Below are positions 58,807 to 64,000 of a stretch of 64,000 nt of DNA, piece after piece. A program made the position numbers and the translations under genes. Numbering within the stretch: position 1 is the first letter of the stretch; every line of letters starts with the position of its first letter. The notes beneath the pieces were generated by a model, which saw only the letters and a program-made list of their open reading frames with translations, was not told the DNA's origin and did no database searches. Origin of the DNA: Planosporangium sp963837285 (GTDB lineage Bacteria > Actinomycetota > Actinomycetes > Mycobacteriales > Micromonosporaceae). The stretch lies in the NCBI GenBank assembly GCA_963837285.1, contig CAWIMS010000005.1, positions 1,860,001-1,924,000 of the forward strand, written 5' to 3'.

Positions 58807-59537
58807 ACTTCCGATGGACCCGCGTCGGCGCGATCGTCCGCAAGGAACTGCGGGATTACCGCCGCAACCGCTTCGTGATCGTCACGATGACGATGGTGCC
58901 GATCGCCTTCATCATCGCGCCGATGATCCAGCTGTTCGCAGCGAATGCGACGGCGAACACCGCCCACCTCAACACTCGCATCGGACTCTCACTCATCTAC
59001 ATGCTGGTGATCCCGGTTACCGTGCCGGCTGTCCTGTCCGCCTACTCGGTGGTCGGCGAGCGCGAGCAGGGCACCCTTGAGCCCCTCCTGACCACCCCGA
59101 TCCGCCGCGAGGAGTTCCTCATCGGCAAGGCGCTGGCCGCTTTCACTCCAGCGCTCGCAATCTCGTACACGATCTTCGGGATCTTTCTCGCCGCCGCGGC
59201 ACTGTTCGCCCATCCCCTCATTGCTTCGGCGATCTACGCAGGGACGCACGTGCTGGTCCAGCTGCTATTCACGCCCCTGCTCGCGGGCTGGGCGGTCTGG
59301 GTCGGGATCGCGGTCTCCACCCGCTCCACGGACGTGCGCGTCGCCCAACAGCTGAGCACGCTCGGTAGCTTGCCGCCACTGGCCATCTTGGCGCTGATGT
59401 CGCTGAATGTGATCACCGTATCGACCGGTCTTGCTATCGGTCTCGCCGCAGCACTGCTGGTCGTGGACCTGCTCGCCTGGCGCGTCGTGGCCTCGATGTT
59501 CGACCGCGAACGGCTCGTGACCGGCAGACGTGGATGA
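58803..59537 (+). CDS. ABC-2 type permease
   Basis: This is a 244-residue membrane protein with six hydrophobic segments. It has the ABC-2 pattern AYSVVGEREQGTLEPLLTTPIRREEFLIGK between the second and third segments. It forms the exporter with the ATPase, whose stop it overlaps. Confidence 0.9.
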   Translation: MNFRWTRVGAIVRKELRDYRRNRFVIVTMTMVPIAFIIAPMIQLFAANATANTAHLNTRIGLSLIYMLVIPVTVPAVLSAYSVVGEREQGTLEPLLTTPIRREEFLIGKALAAFTPALAISYTIFGIFLAAAALFAHPLIASAIYAGTHVLVQLLFTPLLAGWAVWVGIAVSTRSTDVRVAQQLSTLGSLPPLAILALMSLNVITVSTGLAIGLAAALLVVDLLAWRVVASMFDRERLVTGRRG

Positions 59538-59591
59538 CCGCTTCGGCACGAGCACCCAGAGACAACACCCTAGAACTGGAGGAGATCAGCA

Positions 59592-59897
59592 ATGTCCGCA
59601 ACGCTGAAGCTGACGCACAAAACCATCGGAGTGGAGATCCGCCGCGGCACGTACGAGGTCGTGCTCGACGGGGAGCGTGTCGGGTCGGTCGAATTGAACG
59701 ACACGTTCCAGATCCCAATGGAACCCGGACGTCACACCCTGAAAGTCCGCAGCGGCCGAAACTCCAGCCCAACCAAGACCTTCGACGCCGCTGACGGCGA
59801 GATCGTCAGCTTCCGATGCAGCGGGAAAAGCATCCTGCCGATCTTTCTCTTGTCCTTCGCCGTTCCCAACCTGGCACTCTCGATCCACCGCGAGTAG
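59592..59897 (+). CDS. Small protein with PEGA-like beta domain and C-terminal hydrophobic segment
   Basis: This 101-residue protein has beta-strand-rich sequence (YEVVLDGERVGSVELNDTFQIPMEPGRHTLKVR) like small PEGA/carboxypeptidase-regulatory repeats, then a hydrophobic stretch LPIFLLSFAVPNLAL. It follows the permease by 54 bases and is likely part of the GntR-ABC operon. Function is unknown. GGAGGAG precedes the ATG. Confidence 0.7.
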   Translation: MSATLKLTHKTIGVEIRRGTYEVVLDGERVGSVELNDTFQIPMEPGRHTLKVRSGRNSSPTKTFDAADGEIVSFRCSGKSILPIFLLSFAVPNLALSIHRE

Positions 59898-60535
59898 CCC
59901 ACCCTGGCACCTCCCGTGCGCGAGGCGGCTTACTTCTCGCCAGCGCCGCCATCGGAAAGCTGATCCACGCCGGGGAGTTTCCGCAGCGGAACCGAACCTC
60001 GGTGGCGGCCACCGCCGGAACGTGAAGCTCCACAACCGACGAAGATGGTGGCGAAGCGCATGTCGACGGACCGTACCGCCGTGCGGTCGATGGGAGCTGC
60101 GAGATCCGCGAAATCCAGAAGCCGGCCGGGTTGTTGCGTCGGAGACTGTCTGGATGAGTTCTCGCCGTACAGGTCGACCGACACCAACCCATGCGGTGAA
60201 CCGCAGCGCCCGCCGGTGCGGGCGGTCGGTCAGCCTGCCGATGCAGGCGCGTCGGCCGGCAGCCCGGCCGCGGTGAAGATCCGCCGGTACATCGGGCCAT
60301 GCCCGTCCGGTATCCACATGCCGGCGAACGCTTCCGCCTTCGGTACCAGCCGGCGGCCGCGCATGACAGCGAAATCGGGCCGCGCCGGAGCCGACCCGGC
60401 CGTAGCATCGACCCCTCCAGCCCCAATACACCATCGGCAGTCGCGGAAGGCGCCACCGTGCCTCGGCACGACAACGGCGTGGGTGCGGCAAGTTCGTCCC
60501 GCGCGCGCTCAGGGTGAGCGCCGACTTCAGGATGT
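59898..60535. other. Intergenic region, possible degraded sequence
   Basis: About 640 bases separate the small PEGA-like gene and the TetR stop. Minus-strand frames contain fragments with some protein-like character (GHGPMYRRIFTAAGLPAD near 60280), but no family could be named and no complete gene is present. Confidence 0.35.
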
Positions 60536-61123
60536 CTAGGTTCGCTGTAGTCCCTGTAGGAGCAGGTCGACCAACCGGCGGGGATCATAGCGGGCGTCGC
60601 TGTCCCGTCCGATGCAGAGGTTGCCGATGCCGCGCATCAGTTCGTATGCGCGTAGGCCGGGCCTGATTTCGCCGGCGTCGACTGCGGCGTCGAGCAACTG
60701 TTCGCAGACGGGCACGAGGCGGTCCAGGAAGTAGGCATGCAGTGCGTCGAAGCCGCTGGCGTCCGATTGCAGCGCGTTGGCGAGTCCGTGCTTGGTGACC
60801 AGAAAGTCAACGAAGAGGTCGACCCACTGACGGAGTGCGGCCAACGGTGAATCGGCGCTTTCCAGCCGGGTCGGGCCGGCCTCGGCGCACGCCTCGACCT
60901 GGTGGCGGTACACGGCGACGATGAGATCGGCCCGACTCGGGAAGTGGCGGTAGATCGTCCCCATCCCGACACCGGCTCTGGCCGCGATCTCACGGATCGG
61001 CGCGTCGACGCCAGAGGTGACGAACACCGCCGCGGCGGCGGCCAGCAGGGTCTGCTGGTTACGCAGCGCGTCGGCCCGCTTGGTTCGGGCCGGCACCTCC
61101 CCGGACTGGCTCGTAGCGGGCAC
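60536..61123 (-). CDS. TetR-family regulator
   Basis: This 195-residue repressor has the helix-turn-helix IREIAARAGVGMGTIYRHFPSRADLIVAVY and a helical ligand-binding domain. AAGGAG is placed six bases before the GTG at 61123, which was chosen over 61126. It is divergent from the alpha/beta hydrolase gene. Two palindromes with the same build lie in the shared control region and are the likely operators. Confidence 0.9.
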   Translation of the reverse strand: MPATSQSGEVPARTKRADALRNQQTLLAAAAAVFVTSGVDAPIREIAARAGVGMGTIYRHFPSRADLIVAVYRHQVEACAEAGPTRLESADSPLAALRQWVDLFVDFLVTKHGLANALQSDASGFDALHAYFLDRLVPVCEQLLDAAVDAGEIRPGLRAYELMRGIGNLCIGRDSDARYDPRRLVDLLLQGLQRT

Positions 61124-61144
61124 CACGTTCTCCTTCAACGGCCA

Positions 61145-61196
61145 TTTGACGAAACGGAACACTGCTCCGTATATTAAGCGGAACGGCGATCCGCTT
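61145..61196. promoter_or_regulatory. Twin operators over a promoter between TetR and hydrolase genes
   Basis: ACGGA-N7-TCCGT (61154-61170) and AAGCGGA-N7-TCCGCTT (61176-61196) have the same spacing and are centred 24 bases apart. TTGACG (61145-61150) and TATATT (61170-61175), 19 bases apart, form a promoter for the hydrolase. Site 1 fills its spacer and site 2 lies just downstream of the -10. Confidence 0.65.
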
Positions 61197-61246
61197 CAGT
61201 TTAGCTTAGCTGAACGCCGACGAAGCCAGAGAAGGGATCACGCACC

Positions 61247-62206
61247 ATGAGTGAATCAACGTTCGCGGCCGTTGCGGCCAGCTGGCCCGTTCCGGTCCTG
61301 TCGGTCAGTCCGGTGGTGCTCTCCACCCCCGGCCGCGCCGTGGACTTGCAGGTACGAGTCTCCGCGCCGGTGACCAGAAGCGAGCTGCCGATCATCCTGC
61401 TCTCGCACGGCCACGGCTACTCCAACCACCTCTCCTCCCTCAACGGCTACGCGCCACTGGCCAACTTCTGGGCGGCGCGCGGCTTCGTCGTGCTGCAGCC
61501 CACCCACCTGAGCTCCAGGACGCTGAGCCTGAATCCCGCCGACCCCGAAGCGCCGCTGTACTGGCGCTCACGAGCTGAGGACATGACGCACATCCTCGAC
61601 CAGCTCGACATGATCGAGGCCGCCGTCCCGCAACTGGTCGGGCGGCTGGACCGGAGCAAGGTCGCCGTGGCCGGGCACTCGATGGGCGGTCACACCGCCA
61701 GCCTGCTCCTGGGCGCGAGGCTCACCGATCCGCAATTGGGAACAGAGGTGAACCTGGCCGAACCGCGCATCAGCGCGGGAGTGCTCCTCGCCGCGCCCGG
61801 CCGAGGCGGCGATGCCCTCAGCGACTTCGCGGCCGAGCACTACCCGTTCTTCCGAACCACGGACTTCTCCACGATGACGGCACCCGCACTTGTGGTGGCC
61901 GGCGACAAGGACACCTCGACCCACCTGACGGTGGCGGGCCCGGACTGGCACGCCGATCCGTACCACCTGGCACCCGCGCCGAAGTCGCTGCTCACCCTGT
62001 TCGACGCAGAGCACGGACTCGGCGGGATCGCCGGGTACGACGTCGCCGAGACCACCGACGAGAACCCTGAGCGAGTCGCCGCGGTCCAACACCTCACCTG
62101 GGCTTACCTCCGCAGCGCGTTCTACCCCGAAGACTCCGCCTGGCAGGAAGCTTGTGACGCGCTGACCGCCGGCCCCAACCCGCTCGGACGAGTCGAATCG
62201 AGGTAA
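61247..62206 (+). CDS. Alpha/beta hydrolase (PAF-acetylhydrolase/chlorophyllase-like)
   Basis: This is a 319-residue serine hydrolase with the nucleophile elbow GHSMGGHTAS, an oxyanion region ILLSHGHGYSNHLSS and a catalytic His near DAEHGLGG. The substrate may be an ester or a small lipid. It is controlled by the divergent TetR protein judging by the twin operators, so it probably responds to the regulator's ligand. Confidence 0.88.
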   Translation: MSESTFAAVAASWPVPVLSVSPVVLSTPGRAVDLQVRVSAPVTRSELPIILLSHGHGYSNHLSSLNGYAPLANFWAARGFVVLQPTHLSSRTLSLNPADPEAPLYWRSRAEDMTHILDQLDMIEAAVPQLVGRLDRSKVAVAGHSMGGHTASLLLGARLTDPQLGTEVNLAEPRISAGVLLAAPGRGGDALSDFAAEHYPFFRTTDFSTMTAPALVVAGDKDTSTHLTVAGPDWHADPYHLAPAPKSLLTLFDAEHGLGGIAGYDVAETTDENPERVAAVQHLTWAYLRSAFYPEDSAWQEACDALTAGPNPLGRVESR

Positions 62207-62466
62207 GCCGAGAAGGCACCCTCCTGCCACCGGCCAACCGCCGGTCCGAACGGTGAGGATGATCTGCCGCACCTGCCCGCGCTACCCGAAACGAAACGCG
62301 CGCGCCAACGCTGACGGCCTCACTGGAGGCCACCTGGTCGCCGACGGCGCCCACCAGGCCACCGCGGTCGTGACCGGCCAGTGCGAAGCGCGCCCATGGT
62401 GCGTTCGCGTACGTGTCGGGGGCCGGCCTCGGTGGGCTGGCACGAACATGCACGGCTATCAACGCC

Positions 62467-63291
62467 CTATAACCCGCGGTCGAGTTCCGGGACGATCGAG
62501 TGGAGCCAGCGCAATTCGCGTACATGGTACTCGAGCGCATCGGCCGCTTCCGCAGCGGTCAGCGGCGCGTACTTGACGCGGTCGGTGGCGTGCAGCAGGC
62601 AGCGCTGCAAGGCCGGCACGATCATTCGCCGATCGGTCATGCCGTAGGCGTCCACGAACAACCGGAGCCGGGCCGACACGTCAGGAACAGGGTCGAAGCC
62701 GGCCTGGCGCAGCTGGTCGGGCGGGGCGAGCGGGACGAACGCCCACGCTGCCGCGGCCAGGTCCACCACGGGGTCGATCGGGCCGGCGGAATCCCAGTCG
62801 ATGAAGGCCACGGGCGCACCGTCGCGGTAGACGGTGTTCCACGGGCCGAGGTCACCGTGTGAAACGATCTCCCCGGCGCGTGGTCGATGTGGATGGAACC
62901 GATACTCGGTCTGGGTCGGCCGGTAACCACGAGCCGCCTCGTGGAGCTGCCGAACCAACACGGCCGCCGCAATCAGGGCGGCTTCGGAACGGGCATACGG
63001 TGGCAGCCGGTGCCCGCGTCCGGGCCGCCACTGCGGATCCGTGGCCACCTCTCCGTCGACGAAAGTGAGGATCTCCCGGCCGCCGTCCGTGCCGAGAACA
63101 CGAGGCGCGCCGGCGAATCCATTGGACTCCAGATGCCGCAGGAACTCGTGCACAGCACCAGACCACGGGCCGATCGGCCGCAGTAATTGCCCGCCGCGCC
63201 GAACGATGCCCGGCGTCATCCTCCCCGCGGGAAGCGGAACCTCCTCGGCATGGCCCGGGTCCTCAACATGCACGCGGCCAGTATGGGTCAT
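62467..63291 (-). CDS. Aminoglycoside phosphotransferase-family protein
   Basis: This 274-residue APH/ChoK-like kinase has the catalytic loop VSHGDLGPWNTVY and the metal motif AFIDWDSAGPIDP, both intact. It differs from the enzyme at 7899. The physiological substrate is unknown. It stands alone on the minus strand. Confidence 0.88.
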   Translation of the reverse strand: MTHTGRVHVEDPGHAEEVPLPAGRMTPGIVRRGGQLLRPIGPWSGAVHEFLRHLESNGFAGAPRVLGTDGGREILTFVDGEVATDPQWRPGRGHRLPPYARSEAALIAAAVLVRQLHEAARGYRPTQTEYRFHPHRPRAGEIVSHGDLGPWNTVYRDGAPVAFIDWDSAGPIDPVVDLAAAAWAFVPLAPPDQLRQAGFDPVPDVSARLRLFVDAYGMTDRRMIVPALQRCLLHATDRVKYAPLTAAEAADALEYHVRELRWLHSIVPELDRGL

Positions 63292-63428
63292 CCTCTGCGG
63301 TCCGCCGAGAAGGTGGCCGAGCCCAGCACGAGAGCGGCAGACGCGGTCGGATCGCGAGCTTCGTCGCTGCGGCTAGCCACGCAGGTGCACCGGCCGGGGT
63401 CTACCAGCCGGACCACGTCGCGGCCATC

Positions 63429-63677
63429 GTGGTCGCGGACAGCGACGACACCACCGACATTCGGCCTTGGCCGCTCGCCGTCGCGGCCACCCAGATCCCG
63501 GGCTACCCGTCCCACCCATGTCTGGTCGTCGACGGTGCGCAGCTGCCGGCACTGTTGACCTCAGCCAGGACCGCCACCTCCCACACCCGATGGTCGGCGG
63601 ACGGACAGACGCTCTCATTGCGCATACGCCCGTCGCTTCCCTACGAGCACAGCTGCGACAACCTACCCCGCCGATGA
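63429..63677 (+). CDS. Hypothetical protein, possibly truncated
   Basis: This 82-residue frame from a GTG start reads VVADSDDTTDIRPWPLAV and later GYPSHPCLVVDGAQLPAL. The frame is also open some way upstream with similar character (GVYQPDHVAAIV), so it may be a fragment of a longer protein. No family or strong ribosome binding site is evident. Confidence 0.35.
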   Translation: MVADSDDTTDIRPWPLAVAATQIPGYPSHPCLVVDGAQLPALLTSARTATSHTRWSADGQTLSLRIRPSLPYEHSCDNLPRR

Positions 63678-63908
63678 GCGGTCGGTAACCACGCCGCTCC
63701 CGACGATTCGCACGTTCAGCGGCAGAAAATGGATGTCGGTCCAGGTCGCCTACGGCGCGCGCGTACCGGTCGATCATGATGTGACCGCGCAGCGCACGAT
63801 CCGCGCCGTGAACAGCCGGTATTCAGCGGCCAAGTGCGGCCGGCTGAATGCCGAACCTGAGTAGCCGTACCCAGGCGCGGCGTGACCGCGTCTGCGTCAA
63901 TGGAACGC

Positions 63909-64000
63909 ATGAGACGGATCCTGTGGGCTTTCCTGCCGCTCGTACTGCTGGCCGGCTGCGCCGACGCCGCCCGACGTACCAACGCCGCGCCGTCCGGCCC
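63909..64000 (+). CDS. Lipoprotein, N-terminal part
   Basis: This gene runs off the right window edge. The first 20 residues form a lipoprotein signal peptide (MRRILWAFLPLVLLAGC) with the lipobox LLAGC. The mature part is not seen beyond about 13 residues, so its role cannot be told. Confidence 0.6.
   Translation, partial: MRRILWAFLPLVLLAGCADAARRTNAAPSG

Overview
The window is high-GC actinomycete DNA: third codon positions are rich in G/C, GTG and TTG starts are common, ATGA/GTGA overlaps are frequent, and SARP/AfsR regulators, Lsr2 and type II PKS genes are present. A Micromonosporaceae or Streptomyces-type host fits, but nothing here fixes the genus. Two complete biosynthetic gene clusters lie back to back in the left 35 kb. 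A more ordinary and partly decaying accessory region fills the rest.

Left edge (1-3.7 kb): the end of an acyl-CoA thioesterase, a VOC protein, a methyltransferase and a cytochrome P450. Aromatic polyketide cluster (about 4-19.3 kb): LuxR and SARP regulators, then APH, LLM and ABM genes on the minus strand and an ActIV-type MBL cyclase. The core operon KSalpha-CLF-ACP-KR-ARO/CYC reads leftward from a divergent promoter near 14.6 kb. The rightward operon holds an SDR, an NTF2-like protein, a flavin-dependent halogenase, a flavin reductase, a 41-codon ORF and an MDR enoyl/quinone reductase. The inferred product is a reduced, cyclised and probably halogenated aromatic polyketide. The tailoring set resembles the benzoisochromanequinone pathways, but the CLF gate residues look like those of longer-chain enzymes.

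Thiopeptide cluster (20.6-34.9 kb): a precursor peptide with core SFVLPPLLCCSCYCC is transcribed leftward with an elimination-domain protein, a YcaO cyclodehydratase and an LCM-type carboxyl methyltransferase. The divergent operon encodes a short RRE/Ocin-ThiF-like protein, a SagB dehydrogenase, a glutamyl-tRNA-dependent LanB dehydratase, a second SagB dehydrogenase, a full-length TbtF-like protein and a pyridine synthase. This is a full thiopeptide set. The core is unusual because seven residues without Cys, Ser or Thr sit between Ser1 and Cys9.

Right side (35-64 kb): an AfsR-type regulator, DUF3800, anti-sigma kinase, SRPBCC, two paralogous roughly 60-aa proteins, Lsr2, cold-shock protein, FIST, S1 protease, AraC/aldo-keto reductase, DppA-type M55 peptidase, a GntR/ABC exporter module with a shared operator, and a TetR/hydrolase module with twin operators. 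Many genes here are broken: a NodB-DUF11 gene split by TAG, a frameshifted Fn3 protein, a frameshifted BNR protein, a TPR remnant and a DUF4062 fragment. The 3' half of a tRNA-Arg(CCU) next to lsr2 looks like an attachment-site scar.
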